From: Clostridiaceae bacterium
GTDB taxonomy: Bacteria; Bacillota; Clostridia; Lachnospirales; Lachnospiraceae
NCBI GenBank assembly: GCA_902362865.1
Contig: CABIYE010000009.1
Location: forward strand, 1 to 64,000
Length of the DNA stretch: 64,000 nt
Direction of reading: 5' to 3'
Shown here: positions 34,026-44,447 of the stretch, in pieces
How positions within the stretch are numbered: position 1 is the first letter of the stretch
How the letters are laid out: each line of letters begins with the position of its first letter
Translations under genes and position numbers: made by a program
Notes under the pieces: model-generated
Told to the model about the DNA's origin: nothing
Databases searched by the model: none
Seen by the model: the letters and a program-made list of their open reading frames with translations, nothing else

Positions 34026-35690
34026 ATGAGTGATATAGACAAGAAAACAGGAGAGACGGAAGATAACTCAGACAAAATTGTGGAAGAGACCATGCGTGAG
34101 ATTTACAGTGAAATCCATGCAATGGAAAGCAGCCCGCAGGAATCGGAAGCGGAGAACGAAGAAGCTGATGGTGATGATAGCGGGGAGAAAGAACCGGCAG
34201 AGGCAGAGACTGAGACAACTCCTGTGAAGGAAAAAAAGAAGAAAAAGAAGAAGAAAGACAAGAAGAAAAGCCCGGAGGAGACAAAAAAGAAGAAGCGCGG
34301 CTGGAAGAGAAAGCTGACAATTGTATTTGGCTCTATGCTGGGAATCCTGGTATTGGCATATCTCGGCGTGTCAGTTTTTTTTATGAACCACTTTTACATC
34401 AATACAGAGATTAATGGTACAGTTTTTTCTGCGAAGACTGCCGGACAGGTAGAAGCGTATATGGAGAAACAGGTAGATGATTATACTTTACTTTTGAAGG
34501 AATCTGACGGAAGTACCGAAGAGATTGCCGGGGAAGATATTGAGTTGGAATATTCCAGCGAAGGTACGGTGGAGAAGCTGTTAAAAGATCAGAATCCGTT
34601 TTTGTGGATTACGGCGTTGTGGGAGAAGTATGAGATTGAAGCGCCGATTGGCGTGGAATATGATGAGCAGAAACTGGAGGAGGTTATGAATAGCCTGAAT
34701 TGTATGAATACAGAATCTCAGATAGCTTCTGTTTCAGCAGTGCCGGAATTCCAGGGAAGTGCATTTGGGATAAAAGAGGAAGTGATTGGTACACAGATTG
34801 ATACCGAGAGCTTCAAAAAGGCTGTGAATACTGCGATTGCAGGCTTTCAGCCGGAATTGGATATGAAGGAAAAGGGATGCTATATTCTTCCCAAGTATAC
34901 GAAGGACTCCCAGGAAGTTATTGCAGCGAGAGATACAATGAATAGCTATCTCGGGGCGACTGTTACCTACGATCTGAATCCTTATACAGAAGTAGTGGAT
35001 GCATTTGTCATCTCACAATGGCTGACAGTCGATGAGAATATGAACGTGACTTTCAATGAAGACGGAGTACGTAATTATGTCCAGGAGCTTGCTAATAAGT
35101 ATAATACCTACGGGAAGACAAGAGTCTTTACGACTGGTTATGGCAATACGGTAGAAGTGGCCGGCGGCAATTATGGATGGATTATTGATAAGGATGCAGA
35201 ATATGAGGCGCTGCTTGCCAATATCAGGAATGTGGAGACGGTTACCCGTGAGCCGAATTACAGCAGCAGGGCAGTGTCCCATGATACCAATGATTTTGGC
35301 AATACTTACGCAGAAGTGGATCTGACGAATCAGCACATGTTCTTCTTCCAGAATGGACAGTGCGTCCTGCAGTCGGATGTCGTAACGGGTAATCCGAATA
35401 AAGGAAATGGGACGCCGCAGGGAACTTATGTTTTGGCATATAAGACGAAGGATTCTGTGCTCAGGGGACCAAAATTGCCGGATGGAACCTATGAATGGGA
35501 GTCACCTGTAGACTTTTGGATGCCGTTTAATGGTGGGATTGGATTTCATGATGCAACATGGCAGTCTGCATTCGGCGGTTCCAGATATCTGACATACGGT
35601 TCCCATGGCTGTGTCAATCTTCCATATGACGTGGCCGCACAATTGTATACTTATGTAGATGCCGGAACTCCGGTAATCTGCCATTATTAA
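34026..35690 (+). CDS. L,D-transpeptidase with N-terminal anchor and PG-binding domain
   Basis: A 554-residue cell-wall enzyme. Residues 1-95 are a highly charged cytoplasmic tail ending in runs of Lys. One helix follows (LTIVFGSMLGILVLAYLGVSVFF, about 97-119), then an extracellular PG-binding-4 type region (about 130-420) and a C-terminal YkuD catalytic domain. The active site is SHGCVNLP with the catalytic Cys (about residue 530), preceded by the conserved GIGFHDATW. It makes 3-3 cross-links or attaches proteins to peptidoglycan. It is a single gene divergent from aroC and followed closely by tgt. Confidence 0.9.
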   Translation: MSDIDKKTGETEDNSDKIVEETMREIYSEIHAMESSPQESEAENEEADGDDSGEKEPAEAETETTPVKEKKKKKKKKDKKKSPEETKKKKRGWKRKLTIVFGSMLGILVLAYLGVSVFFMNHFYINTEINGTVFSAKTAGQVEAYMEKQVDDYTLLLKESDGSTEEIAGEDIELEYSSEGTVEKLLKDQNPFLWITALWEKYEIEAPIGVEYDEQKLEEVMNSLNCMNTESQIASVSAVPEFQGSAFGIKEEVIGTQIDTESFKKAVNTAIAGFQPELDMKEKGCYILPKYTKDSQEVIAARDTMNSYLGATVTYDLNPYTEVVDAFVISQWLTVDENMNVTFNEDGVRNYVQELANKYNTYGKTRVFTTGYGNTVEVAGGNYGWIIDKDAEYEALLANIRNVETVTREPNYSSRAVSHDTNDFGNTYAEVDLTNQHMFFFQNGQCVLQSDVVTGNPNKGNGTPQGTYVLAYKTKDSVLRGPKLPDGTYEWESPVDFWMPFNGGIGFHDATWQSAFGGSRYLTYGSHGCVNLPYDVAAQLYTYVDAGTPVICHY

Positions 35691-35704
35691 AAAGGAATTT
35701 GCTT

Positions 35705-36832
35705 ATGTATGAATTGATAAAAAGAGACGGCCTTGCCAGAAGAGGCAGGCTTCACACGGTGCATGGGACGATAGAAACGCCCGTATTTATGAATGTAGGA
35801 ACAGCGGCTGCCATTAAGGGAGCCGTTTCTACTGAGGATCTGCAGCAGATTGGCACACAGGTAGAACTTTCCAATACTTATCACCTTCATGTCAGGCCGG
35901 GTGATGAAGTGGTGAAAAAAATGGGAGGACTTCACCGATTTATGGTATGGGATAAGCCCATTCTTACAGATTCGGGCGGATTCCAGGTGTTCTCTCTTGC
36001 GGGTCTGCGCAGGATTAAAGAAGAAGGGGTTTATTTCCATTCTCATATAGATGGAAGAAAGATCTTCATGGGACCGGAAGAAAGTATGCAGATACAGTCG
36101 AACCTTGCATCCACCATAGCGATGGCTTTTGATGAATGCCCTTCCAGCGTGGCTGACAGGGATTATATTGAGCGGTCTGTAGATCGTACTACAAGGTGGC
36201 TGGCAAGATGCAAAGCTGAGATGGCAAGGCTGAATGAGCTTCCGGAAACGATTAATAAAAACCAGCTTCTCTTTGGAATTAATCAGGGCGGTGTCTATGA
36301 GGATATCCGTGTCCGTCATGCAAGAGAGATTGCTGCTATGGACTTGGATGGTTATGCCGTTGGCGGTCTGGCGGTGGGAGAATCTCATGAAGAAATGTAC
36401 CGGATTTTGGATGCGGTTGTGCCGGAACTTCCGGAGGACAAGCCTGTTTATCTGATGGGAGTAGGGACACCTGCGAATATCCTGGAAGCGGTAGACCGGG
36501 GGGTGGATTTCTTTGACTGTGTATATCCCAGCAGGAACGGACGCCATGGACATGTTTATACAAAACAGGGAAAGCTGAACTTGTTTAATGCAAAATATGA
36601 GCTGGATGGCCGCCCGATAGAAGAAGGCTGCCGATGCCCGGCGTGCAGGACCTACTCCAGGGCGTATATCAGGCATCTGCTTAAGGCAAAAGAAATGCTG
36701 GGGATGCGGCTTTGTGTCCTGCATAATCTTTATTTCTATAATCATTTGATGGAAGAGATAAGAGAAGCAATCGAGGCGGGAAATTATAAAGCATACAAAG
36801 AAAAGACATTAGAAGGTCTTCAGGGGAAATAA
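35705..36832 (+). CDS. tgt: Queuine/preQ1 tRNA-guanine transglycosylase
   Basis: A 375-residue enzyme that swaps guanine-34 for preQ1 in GUN-anticodon tRNAs. Motifs are TPVFMNVGTAAAIKG, LSNTYHLHVRPGDE, the active-site LTDSGGFQVFSL with the nucleophile Asp region, and the zinc site CRCPACRTYSRAYIRHL with a later His. AAAGGA lies eight bases before the ATG at 35705. yajC follows downstream, a common bacterial neighbour. Confidence 0.95.
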   Translation: MYELIKRDGLARRGRLHTVHGTIETPVFMNVGTAAAIKGAVSTEDLQQIGTQVELSNTYHLHVRPGDEVVKKMGGLHRFMVWDKPILTDSGGFQVFSLAGLRRIKEEGVYFHSHIDGRKIFMGPEESMQIQSNLASTIAMAFDECPSSVADRDYIERSVDRTTRWLARCKAEMARLNELPETINKNQLLFGINQGGVYEDIRVRHAREIAAMDLDGYAVGGLAVGESHEEMYRILDAVVPELPEDKPVYLMGVGTPANILEAVDRGVDFFDCVYPSRNGRHGHVYTKQGKLNLFNAKYELDGRPIEEGCRCPACRTYSRAYIRHLLKAKEMLGMRLCVLHNLYFYNHLMEEIREAIEAGNYKAYKEKTLEGLQGK

Positions 36833-36912
36833 AAATCCTAAAAAACACTTGCTGAAAAGATTATTATTGTGTATGATAACAATAGTGTGAAAAAAGAGTA
36901 GGAGGAAAGAAT

Positions 36913-37221
36913 ATGTTCGCATTAGCAGCAGCCAACACAACAGGCAGTTTGTTTACTATGATTCTTATATACGCGGTGATTATCGGAGGCTTCTGGTTCT
37001 TGCTTATGAGACCGCAGAAGAAAGAGCAGAAGAGAGTTGCGGCGATGATTGCCGAGATGGAAGTAGGAGATACTGTACTTACGACGAGCGGCTTTTATGG
37101 CGTGATTATTGACATTACGGAAGATGATGTGATTGTCGAATTTGGAAGCAACAAGAACTGCCGTATTCCGATGCAGAAGACGGCGATTGCGCAGGTAGAG
37201 AAGGCAGGAGCGGCTGAGTAA
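36913..37221 (+). CDS. yajC: Preprotein translocase subunit YajC
   Basis: A 102-residue protein with one N-terminal helix (FTMILIYAVIIGGFWFLLM) followed by RPQKKEQKRVAAMIAEMEVG and TTSGFYGVIIDI, the YajC signature. It associates with SecDF at the membrane. The ribosome site is AGGAGG. The downstream terminator marks the end of the tgt-yajC unit. Confidence 0.93.
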   Translation: MFALAAANTTGSLFTMILIYAVIIGGFWFLLMRPQKKEQKRVAAMIAEMEVGDTVLTTSGFYGVIIDITEDDVIVEFGSNKNCRIPMQKTAIAQVEKAGAAE

Positions 37222-37239
37222 TCCATGGAGGGTATGAAG

Positions 37240-37281
37240 CAGAGTGTTATCTGAGAAAAACAGAGAACACTCTGTTTTTTT
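37240..37281 (+). terminator. Terminator after yajC
   Basis: CAGAGTGTT (37240-37248) and AACACTCTG (37266-37274) form a 9-bp stem followed by a seven-base T-run. Confidence 0.8.
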
Positions 37282-37302
37282 ACACTTTTGTTTGTTAAAG
37301 GG

Positions 37303-37331
37303 TTGAAACGAATCAGAAAATGCGATATTAT
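37303..37331 (+). promoter_or_regulatory. Promoter of leuB
   Basis: TTGAAA (37303-37308) and TATTAT (37326-37331), 17 bases apart, 38 bases before the leuB ATG. No T-box or leucine leader peptide is visible. Confidence 0.6.
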
Positions 37332-37368
37332 AGGGAATAATGAAGATTTAGGAGAAAGGAAGAGAAGT

Positions 37369-38454
37369 ATGGACCTGAAGATTGGGGTTATTAAGGGTGA
37401 CGGGATCGGACCGGAGATTGTGACGGAAGCTATGAAAGTGCTGGATCGGGTAGCAGAAAAATATGGGCATATCTGTACATACGAACAATTGTTAATGGGC
37501 GGTGCGTCTATTGACGTGCATGGCATACCGCTTACGGATGAGACGATAGAGAAGGCAAAGGCATGTGAGGCTGTTTTGATGGGATCTATCGGAGGCGATG
37601 CGAAGACGTCTCCCTGGTATCAGCTTGAGCCGTCTAAACGCCCGGAGGCGGGGCTTCTGAAAATTCGCAAAGCGTTGAATCTTTTCGCAAATTTACGTCC
37701 TGCAGTGTTGTACGATGAACTAAAAGGAGCATGTCCGCTGAAGGAAGAGATTACCGAGGGCGGATTTGATATGATGATTATGAGGGAACTGACCGGCGGA
37801 TTGTATTTTGGAGAGCGAAAGACTGTAGAGGAAGATGGTGTGATGACGGCATATGATTCCCTTACATATAATGAGAACGAGATTCGCAGGATTGCGAGAC
37901 GGGGATTTGATATTGCCAGAAAGCGCAGAAAGAAAGTAACCAGTGTGGATAAAGCGAATGTGCTGGATTCCTCCAGATTATGGCGGAAGGTAGTAGAAGA
38001 GGTGGCAAAGGAGTATCCGGATGTCACTCTGGAGCATATGCTGGTAGATAACTGTGCAATGCAGTTAGTGAAGGATCCAAAGCAGTTTGACGTTATCCTG
38101 ACGGAAAATATGTTTGGAGATATTTTATCGGATGAAGCAAGTATGGTAACCGGATCTATCGGGATGCTTGCAAGTGCAAGCTTGAATGAGACGAAGTTCG
38201 GGCTTTATGAGCCAAGCGGCGGATCAGCGCCGGATATTGCAGGGAAAGGAATAGCCAATCCCATTGCAACCATTCTTTCTGCTGCAATGATGCTGCGTTT
38301 CAGCTTTGACCTTGACAAAGAAGCGGACGCTATAGAAGAAGCTGTTGCGAAGGCTCTGAAAGAAGGATACCGCACGGTTGATATCATGTCAGAAGGAAAG
38401 AAGCAGGTTGGGACATCTGAGATGGGCAGCCTGATTGCAGGTTTTATATCATAA
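37369..38454 (+). CDS. leuB: 3-isopropylmalate dehydrogenase
   Basis: A 361-residue enzyme of leucine synthesis that oxidises and decarboxylates 3-isopropylmalate with NAD. It opens with [20 protein letters not shown] and contains [14 protein letters not shown], the [10 protein letters not shown] segment with the catalytic Lys, and the metal-binding Asp region [20 protein letters not shown]. The end GYRTVDIM is typical. The ATG at 37369 follows AGGAGAAAGG. leuA and leuCD are not in the window. It is followed by a structured element and ilvD. Confidence 0.95.
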   Translation: MDLKIGVIKGDGIGPEIVTEAMKVLDRVAEKYGHICTYEQLLMGGASIDVHGIPLTDETIEKAKACEAVLMGSIGGDAKTSPWYQLEPSKRPEAGLLKIRKALNLFANLRPAVLYDELKGACPLKEEITEGGFDMMIMRELTGGLYFGERKTVEEDGVMTAYDSLTYNENEIRRIARRGFDIARKRRKKVTSVDKANVLDSSRLWRKVVEEVAKEYPDVTLEHMLVDNCAMQLVKDPKQFDVILTENMFGDILSDEASMVTGSIGMLASASLNETKFGLYEPSGGSAPDIAGKGIANPIATILSAAMMLRFSFDLDKEADAIEEAVAKALKEGYRTVDIMSEGKKQVGTSEMGSLIAGFIS

Positions 38455-38463
38455 TTTACGTAT

Positions 38464-38619
38464 CAGTTCAGCCATAAGTCGGATTATGGGTGAATCGTGC
38501 TTGCATGAATGAACACATGATCCGGCTTATGAGCGGAGCGCCATTTTATGAGCAAAAATAGCTGCATAGCAGCGGAGAAGCATCGTAGATGCGTTTTGCG
38601 AATGGCGCGGGCTGAACTG
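38464..38619. repeat. Branched inverted-repeat element between leuB and ilvD
   Basis: An outer stem pairs CAGTTCAGCC (38464-38473) with GGCTGAACTG (38610-38619). Inside are two arms. Arm A pairs 38474-38488 with 38516-38530 over 15 bp with two G-U pairs. Arm B pairs GCGCCATT (38538-38545) with AATGGCGC (38601-38608), then GCAAAA with TTTTGC, and ends in two hairpins, GCTGC-ATA-GCAGC (38561-38573) and GCATC-GTA-GATGC (38580-38592). No reading frame is convincing. It may be a REP/MITE-like dispersed repeat or a structured RNA. Confidence 0.75.
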
Positions 38620-38648
38620 CAATTTAATTTACGGATGGAGGAAAGAAA

Positions 38649-40319
38649 ATGAGAAGTGATACAGTTACAAAAGGAATACAGCAGGCCCCGCACCGGTCGC
38701 TTTTTAATGCATTAGGTTATACGAAAGAAGAGTTGGACAGACCGTTAGTAGGAATCGTAAGTTCTTACAATGAGATTGTTCCGGGCCACATGAATTTGGA
38801 TAAAATCGTAAATGCTGTTAAGATGGGAGTTTCCATGGCAGGCGGGACTCCTATCGTATTTCCGGCGATTGCCGTCTGTGACGGAATTGCAATGGGGCAC
38901 ATCGGCATGAAGTATTCTCTGGTAACAAGAGATTTGATTGCGGATTCAACAGAAGCGATGGCGTTGGCACACCAATTTGATGCGTTGGTAATGGTTCCCA
39001 ATTGTGATAAGAATGTTCCGGGACTTTTGATGGCTGCGGCAAGAATCAATGTTCCCACGATATTTGTCAGCGGAGGACCGATGCTTGCGGGTCATGTAAA
39101 AGGGCAGAAACGAAGCCTTTCCAGTATGTTCGAGGCAGTAGGCTCTTATGCGGCAGGAACTATGACGGAGGAAGACGTATGCGAATTTGAAAATAAGGTA
39201 TGCCCAACCTGCGGTTCCTGTTCCGGTATGTACACGGCAAACAGCATGAACTGCCTGACAGAGGTCCTGGGGATGGGACTTCCGGGAAATGGCACGATTC
39301 CGGCAGTATATTCTGAGAGAATCCGTTTGGCAAAGCATGCAGGTATGCAGGTGATGGAACTGCTCAAAAAGAATATCCGTCCGAGAGATATTATGACGGA
39401 GGAGGCTGTGCTGAATGCGCTGACGGTAGATATGGCTCTGGGATGTTCTACGAACAGTATGCTCCATCTTCCGGCAATCGCGCATGAGATTGGTATGGAT
39501 TTTGAAATTGATTTTGCAAATGGAATCAGTGAGAAAACACCGAATCTTTGCCATCTGGCTCCGGCAGGACCGACTTATATGGAAGATTTGAACGAGGCAG
39601 GCGGCGTGTCTGCCGTGATGAATGAATTGAATAAAAAGAATCTGTTACATACAGAATGTATGACGGTAACAGGAAAGACGGTGGGAGAGAATATTGAAGG
39701 ATGTGTAAATAAGAATCCTGAAGTCATCCGCCCGATTGAGAACCCATACAGTGAGACGGGCGGTCTTGCCGTATTAAAAGGAAATCTGGCGCCTGACGGA
39801 AGTGTTGTGAAGCGTTCGGCAGTTGTACCGGAGATGTTGGTTCACGAAGGACCGGCAAGAGTATTTGAATGTGAAGAGGATGCTATCGCCGCGATTAAAG
39901 GTGGTAAGATTGTGGCTGGCGATGTAGTCGTTATCCGTTATGAAGGCCCAAAAGGCGGACCGGGTATGAGGGAGATGTTAAATCCCACATCTGCAATTGC
40001 GGGAATGGGACTTGGTTCCAGCGTAGCGCTGATTACGGACGGACGCTTCAGCGGAGCGTCCAGAGGGGCATCTATCGGCCATGTATCACCGGAAGCTGCT
40101 GTGGGCGGACCGATTGCCCTGGTAGAAGAAGGGGATATCATTAAGATTGATATTCCGGGACTGAAGCTTGAATTGGATGTACCGGATTCTGTATTGGAAG
40201 AAAGAAAGGCAAAATGGCAGCCGAGAGAGCCGAAGGTGACAACAGGTTATCTTGCAAGATATGCTTCTATGGTTACGTCAGGAAACCGGGGAGCCGTTCT
40301 GGAGATACCGAAGAAATAA
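38649..40319 (+). CDS. ilvD: Dihydroxy-acid dehydratase
   Basis: A 556-residue iron-sulfur enzyme that dehydrates 2,3-dihydroxy acids in valine and isoleucine synthesis. Family features include [13 protein letters not shown] with an iron-sulfur Cys, [21 protein letters not shown] with further ligands, and the C-terminal [12 protein letters not shown] and [17 protein letters not shown] precedes the ATG. It is followed 20 bases later by ilvB, so the two form an operon; leuB upstream may be co-transcribed through the structured element. Confidence 0.96.
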   Translation: MRSDTVTKGIQQAPHRSLFNALGYTKEELDRPLVGIVSSYNEIVPGHMNLDKIVNAVKMGVSMAGGTPIVFPAIAVCDGIAMGHIGMKYSLVTRDLIADSTEAMALAHQFDALVMVPNCDKNVPGLLMAAARINVPTIFVSGGPMLAGHVKGQKRSLSSMFEAVGSYAAGTMTEEDVCEFENKVCPTCGSCSGMYTANSMNCLTEVLGMGLPGNGTIPAVYSERIRLAKHAGMQVMELLKKNIRPRDIMTEEAVLNALTVDMALGCSTNSMLHLPAIAHEIGMDFEIDFANGISEKTPNLCHLAPAGPTYMEDLNEAGGVSAVMNELNKKNLLHTECMTVTGKTVGENIEGCVNKNPEVIRPIENPYSETGGLAVLKGNLAPDGSVVKRSAVVPEMLVHEGPARVFECEEDAIAAIKGGKIVAGDVVVIRYEGPKGGPGMREMLNPTSAIAGMGLGSSVALITDGRFSGASRGASIGHVSPEAAVGGPIALVEEGDIIKIDIPGLKLELDVPDSVLEERKAKWQPREPKVTTGYLARYASMVTSGNRGAVLEIPKK

Positions 40320-40339
40320 AGTAGGAGAGAGATTGAATT

Positions 40340-42016
40340 ATGCAATTGACAGGAGCAGAAATAGTAATCGAATGCCTGAAAGAGCAGGGTGTGGATACCG
40401 TGTTCGGATATCCGGGCGGAGCGATATTGAATGTATATGACGAGCTTTATAAGCATAGTGATGAAATTAAGCATATTTTAACATCCCATGAGCAGGGAGC
40501 GGCACATGCGGCGGATGGATATGCCCGTGCTACGGGTAAGGTTGGTGTGTGCTTTGCAACCAGCGGACCGGGAGCAACGAATCTGGTTACAGGAATTGCT
40601 ACCGCCTATATGGATTCCATTCCTGTAGTGGCGATTACGTGTAATGTGGGCGTATCTCTTCTTGGAAAAGACAGTTTTCAGGAGATTGATATTGCAGGTA
40701 TTACTATGCCGATTACCAAACACAACTATATTGTCAAAGATGTGGAGCAGCTGGCGGATACCATTCGAAAGGCATTTGTTATTGCCAAAAAAGGCAGGCC
40801 GGGCCCGGTGCTGATTGATATCCCGAAAGATGTAACGGCAAATAAAGCAGAGTATCAGCCCGTCAAGCCAGCGGCTGTCCTGCCGTCAGAAGATATCTGC
40901 GAGGAAGATTTAGACCATGCGGTTCAGATGATTCAGAAGGCCGAGAAACCCTATATCTTTGTTGGCGGCGGAGCGGTACTTGCCGGAGCCAGTGAAGAAT
41001 TATATGAATTTGTCAAGAAGGCAGACGCCCCGGTTACTGATTCACTGATGGGAAAAGGGGCATTTCCGGGAACAGATCCATTATATACCGGAATGCTTGG
41101 TATGCATGGGACGAAGACTTCAAATTATGGAGTCAGTGAATGCGACCTTCTGGTTGTGGCGGGAGCAAGGTTCAGTGACCGTGTTACCGGTAATGCAAAG
41201 AAATTTGCGAGCCATGCCAAAATCCTTCAGCTTGATATTGATGAAGCGGAGATGAATAAAAATGTATTGATTGACGAAGGGATTATCGGCGACCTGAAGG
41301 TGGTGCTGAAGAAGCTGAATGAGCGTCTGGAACAGCAGGATCATTCTGAGTGGATAGCAAAGATTCAGGAATATAAAAAGAAATATCCTTTAACTTATCA
41401 CACGGAGAGCCTTACCGGGCCTTATGTGGTAGAAGAAATATATCGTCAAACCAGGGGAGAGGCAATTGTTGTCACGGAAGTAGGGCAGCATCAGATGTGG
41501 GCGGCACAGTATTATAAATATACAAAGCCAAGAACGCTTCTTACTTCAGGAGGACTTGGAACCATGGGATATGGCCTGGGTGCTTCTCTGGGAGCTAAGA
41601 CAGGAATGCCGGATAAGACGGTGGTAAATATTGCAGGCGACGGATGCTTCCGCATGAATATGAATGAAATAGCAACGGCAGTAAGACACAATATTCCGGT
41701 GATACAGGTGGTAATTAATAATCATGTGCTGGGAATGGTGCGTCAATGGCAGGATTTGTTTTATGGACAGAGATATTCGGCTACCGTACTGAATGATGCA
41801 GTGGATTTTGTGAAGCTTGCCGAGGCGATGGGTGCCGAGGGAATCCGGGCTGCAACGAAAGAAGAGTTTGCAGATGCATTTGCAAGAGCGCTTACGCTTG
41901 GGAAACCGGTGGTTATTGACTGTCAGATTGATTCGGATGATAAAGTGTGGCCGATGGTTGCTCCGGGAGAGGCCATTGAGAAAGCGTTTGATGCAGAGGA
42001 TTTGGAAAAGAAATAA
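40340..42016 (+). CDS. ilvB: Acetolactate synthase large subunit
   Basis: A 558-residue thiamine-diphosphate enzyme joining two pyruvates, or pyruvate and 2-oxobutyrate, in branched-chain amino acid synthesis. It has the catalytic Glu in SHEQGAAHAADGYAR, the FAD/ThDP core and the C-terminal ThDP motif GDGCFRMNMNEIATAVRHNI. The ending KVWPMVAPGEAIEKA is typical of biosynthetic forms. The ribosome site is AGGAGAG. No ilvN regulatory subunit follows; serC begins 48 bases downstream. Confidence 0.95.
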   Translation: MQLTGAEIVIECLKEQGVDTVFGYPGGAILNVYDELYKHSDEIKHILTSHEQGAAHAADGYARATGKVGVCFATSGPGATNLVTGIATAYMDSIPVVAITCNVGVSLLGKDSFQEIDIAGITMPITKHNYIVKDVEQLADTIRKAFVIAKKGRPGPVLIDIPKDVTANKAEYQPVKPAAVLPSEDICEEDLDHAVQMIQKAEKPYIFVGGGAVLAGASEELYEFVKKADAPVTDSLMGKGAFPGTDPLYTGMLGMHGTKTSNYGVSECDLLVVAGARFSDRVTGNAKKFASHAKILQLDIDEAEMNKNVLIDEGIIGDLKVVLKKLNERLEQQDHSEWIAKIQEYKKKYPLTYHTESLTGPYVVEEIYRQTRGEAIVVTEVGQHQMWAAQYYKYTKPRTLLTSGGLGTMGYGLGASLGAKTGMPDKTVVNIAGDGCFRMNMNEIATAVRHNIPVIQVVINNHVLGMVRQWQDLFYGQRYSATVLNDAVDFVKLAEAMGAEGIRAATKEEFADAFARALTLGKPVVIDCQIDSDDKVWPMVAPGEAIEKAFDAEDLEKK

Positions 42017-42063
42017 AAGGAATACAGTATAATAAAAAACAAATAAGACATGGAGGAATTACT

Positions 42064-43146
42064 ATGAGCAGAGTGTACAATTTTTCAGCAGGACCGGCGG
42101 TATTGCCGGAGGAAGTTCTTAAAGAGGCAGCAGCAGAGATGTTAGATTACAACGGAACCGGAATGTCCGTGATGGAAATGAGTCACCGCTCGAAAGCATT
42201 TGAGGAAATCATCCGGACGGCAGAGGCTGACATCAGAGAATTAATGAATATTCCGGATAATTATAAGGTTCTGTTCTTACAGGGAGGAGCATCGCAGCAG
42301 TTTGCAATGATTCCCATGAACCTGATGAAGAATGGCGTGGCGGACTATATCGTAACCGGGCAGTGGGCGAAGAAGGCATATCAGGAAGCTCAGAAATATG
42401 GGAAAGCTAATAAAATTGCAAGTTCCGAAGATAAGACCTTTTCTTATATCCCGGATTGTTCTGATCTTCCGATTTCTGAAGATGCAGATTATGTTTATAT
42501 TTGTGAAAATAACACCATTTATGGAACGAAGTATAAGGAACTTCCGAATACCAAAGGCAAAACGCTGGTGGCAGATGTATCCTCTTGTTTTCTGTCCGAA
42601 CCGGTAGATGTGAGCAAATATGGCGTGATTTACGGCGGTGTACAGAAGAATGTAGGACCAGCTGGCGTGGTAATTGTAATTATCCGGGAGGATCTGATTA
42701 CAGAGGATGTACTGCCGGGTACACCGACGATGCTTCAGTATAAAACCCATGCTGATGCCAATTCTCTTTACAATACGCCGCCGGCATATGGAATTTATAT
42801 CTGCGGTAAAGTGTTTAAGTGGCTGAAAAAGCAGGGAGGTCTTGCCGCAATGAAGGAGAAGAATGAAAAGAAGGCAAAGCTTCTCTATGATTTTCTCGAT
42901 CAGAGCAAATTGTTTAAGGGAACAGTAGAGCCAAAAGACCGTTCTCTCATGAATGTGCCGTTCGTAACCGGCGATAAGGAACTGGATGCCAAGTTCGTTA
43001 AAGAGGCGAAGGAGGCCGGTTTTGAGAACTTGAAAGGTCACCGTACGGTGGGCGGTATGCGCGCAAGTATTTACAATGCAATGCCATATGAAGGCGTGGA
43101 AGCTTTAGTAGAATTTATGAAGAAATTTGAAGAGGAGAATCTGTAA
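42064..43146 (+). CDS. serC: Phosphoserine aminotransferase
   Basis: A 360-residue PLP enzyme converting 3-phosphohydroxypyruvate to phosphoserine. It starts RVYNFSAGPAVLPEEVL and contains FLQGGASQQFAMIPMNL and the PLP-lysine region YGGVQKNVGPAGVVIVI with Lys at about residue 198; the end GGMRASIYNAMP is diagnostic. GGAGG lies upstream. It is followed two bases later by serA, forming a serine-synthesis pair that supplies the precursor for cysteine made by the genes downstream. Confidence 0.96.
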   Translation: MSRVYNFSAGPAVLPEEVLKEAAAEMLDYNGTGMSVMEMSHRSKAFEEIIRTAEADIRELMNIPDNYKVLFLQGGASQQFAMIPMNLMKNGVADYIVTGQWAKKAYQEAQKYGKANKIASSEDKTFSYIPDCSDLPISEDADYVYICENNTIYGTKYKELPNTKGKTLVADVSSCFLSEPVDVSKYGVIYGGVQKNVGPAGVVIVIIREDLITEDVLPGTPTMLQYKTHADANSLYNTPPAYGIYICGKVFKWLKKQGGLAAMKEKNEKKAKLLYDFLDQSKLFKGTVEPKDRSLMNVPFVTGDKELDAKFVKEAKEAGFENLKGHRTVGGMRASIYNAMPYEGVEALVEFMKKFEEENL

Positions 43147-43148
43147 TC

Positions 43149-44312
43149 ATGTATAAATATCATTGTTTAAATCCAATTTCGGAAGTAGGTTTGGAGAGAT
43201 TAACGGAAGCATATGTTCCTGTAAGCGATGCAAAGACGGCGGATGCAATTCTGGTAAGAAGTGCGGGAATGCATGACATGGAATTTGGGGAGAACCTGAA
43301 AGCCATCGCAAGAGCCGGGGCCGGCGTCAATAATATTCCTCTTGAGAAATGTGCAGAAGAGGGAATTGTGGTCTTCAATACCCCGGGAGCAAATGCGAAT
43401 GGCGTAAAGGAACTGGTAATCGCAGGAATGCTGCTGGCATCCCGGGATATTCTCGGCGGTATTAACTGGGTTCAGGAGAACGAAGAGGATGGCAATATTG
43501 CCAAAGACGCAGAGAAAGCAAAGAAAGCATTTGCAGGATGTGAGTTGGAAGGCAAGAAGCTGGGAGTAATCGGTCTTGGAGCAATCGGCGTGCTGGTTGC
43601 CAATGCAGCTATGCATCTCGGAATGGATGTATATGGTTACGATCCGTATGTATCTGTTGAATCTGCCTGGAAGCTGTCCAGGAATATCCATCATGCAAAA
43701 TCCGTGGATGAACTTTACAAAGAGTGTGATTACATTACGATACATGTTCCGGCAATGGAAAGTACAAAAGGAATGATAGATTCCAATGCAATCAGCCTTA
43801 TGAAAAAAGATGTTGTGGTACTGAATTTTGCAAGAAATGTGTTAGTGGATGAAGAAGCAATGGTTGACGCCCTTATTTCCGGAAAAGTAAAGCATTACGT
43901 GACGGATTTCCCGACACCGATCGTGGCAGGGGTGAAAGGCGCAATCGTAATTCCACATCTGGGCGCTTCCACAGAAGAATCAGAAGATAACTGTGCAAAG
44001 ATGGCGGTAAAAGAGATGGTCGATTATTTGGAGAACGGCAATATTACAAATTCCGTGAATTATCCGAATTGTAATATGGGTAAGGTAGGAGATAACAAGA
44101 GAATCGTATTGCTTCATCACAACGTCCCTAATATGATTGGCCAGTTTACAAAAGTTTTGGCTAGAGATAATATGAATATTGCAGATTTAGTAAATAAAAG
44201 TAAGGGCGGATATGCTTACACAATGATAGATATTGATTCTGATGTTCCGGAGACTGTGGCTGAGGATTTGCGGGCAATTAAGGATGTATTGCGTGTGCGC
44301 GTGCTTAATTAG
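43149..44312 (+). CDS. serA: D-3-phosphoglycerate dehydrogenase
   Basis: A 387-residue dehydrogenase for the first step of serine synthesis. It has the NAD-binding motif GVIGLGAIGVLVANAAMHLG (about 138-157), catalytic Arg in NFARNVLVDE, Glu in the PTPIVAGVKGAIVIPHLGAS region with the catalytic His, and a C-terminal ACT domain (LHHNVPNMIGQFTKVLARDN) likely for serine feedback. It starts directly after serC. The ACT-containing, shorter type is common in Clostridia. Confidence 0.95.
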   Translation: MYKYHCLNPISEVGLERLTEAYVPVSDAKTADAILVRSAGMHDMEFGENLKAIARAGAGVNNIPLEKCAEEGIVVFNTPGANANGVKELVIAGMLLASRDILGGINWVQENEEDGNIAKDAEKAKKAFAGCELEGKKLGVIGLGAIGVLVANAAMHLGMDVYGYDPYVSVESAWKLSRNIHHAKSVDELYKECDYITIHVPAMESTKGMIDSNAISLMKKDVVVLNFARNVLVDEEAMVDALISGKVKHYVTDFPTPIVAGVKGAIVIPHLGASTEESEDNCAKMAVKEMVDYLENGNITNSVNYPNCNMGKVGDNKRIVLLHHNVPNMIGQFTKVLARDNMNIADLVNKSKGGYAYTMIDIDSDVPETVAEDLRAIKDVLRVRVLN

Positions 44313-44445
44313 GAAAAGATTAATATTTGCCTCAATGTCGCGGTACCTAGATACCTTATTGGTGATGGAGCAGAGAATCCGTTTGATATTCTTTCAACAG
44401 AGGAACTTAATTTTATTATTGAATATGTAAAAGCTCAAAAATAAT
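44313..44445 (+). other. In-frame coding remnant after serA
   Basis: The serA frame stays open for about 43 codons after its stop and reads VPRYLIGDGAENPFDILSTE, ending in a stop near 44442. There is no start codon or ribosome site. It looks like the tail of a lost gene that I cannot identify. Confidence 0.3.
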
Positions 44446-44447
44446 GC

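Noticed and set aside
37222..38648. Leucine T-box or leader peptide for leuB/ilvD
   Set aside because: The leuB leader is short with no Leu, Val or Ile codon run, and the structured element before ilvD has neither a T-box motif nor a reading frame.
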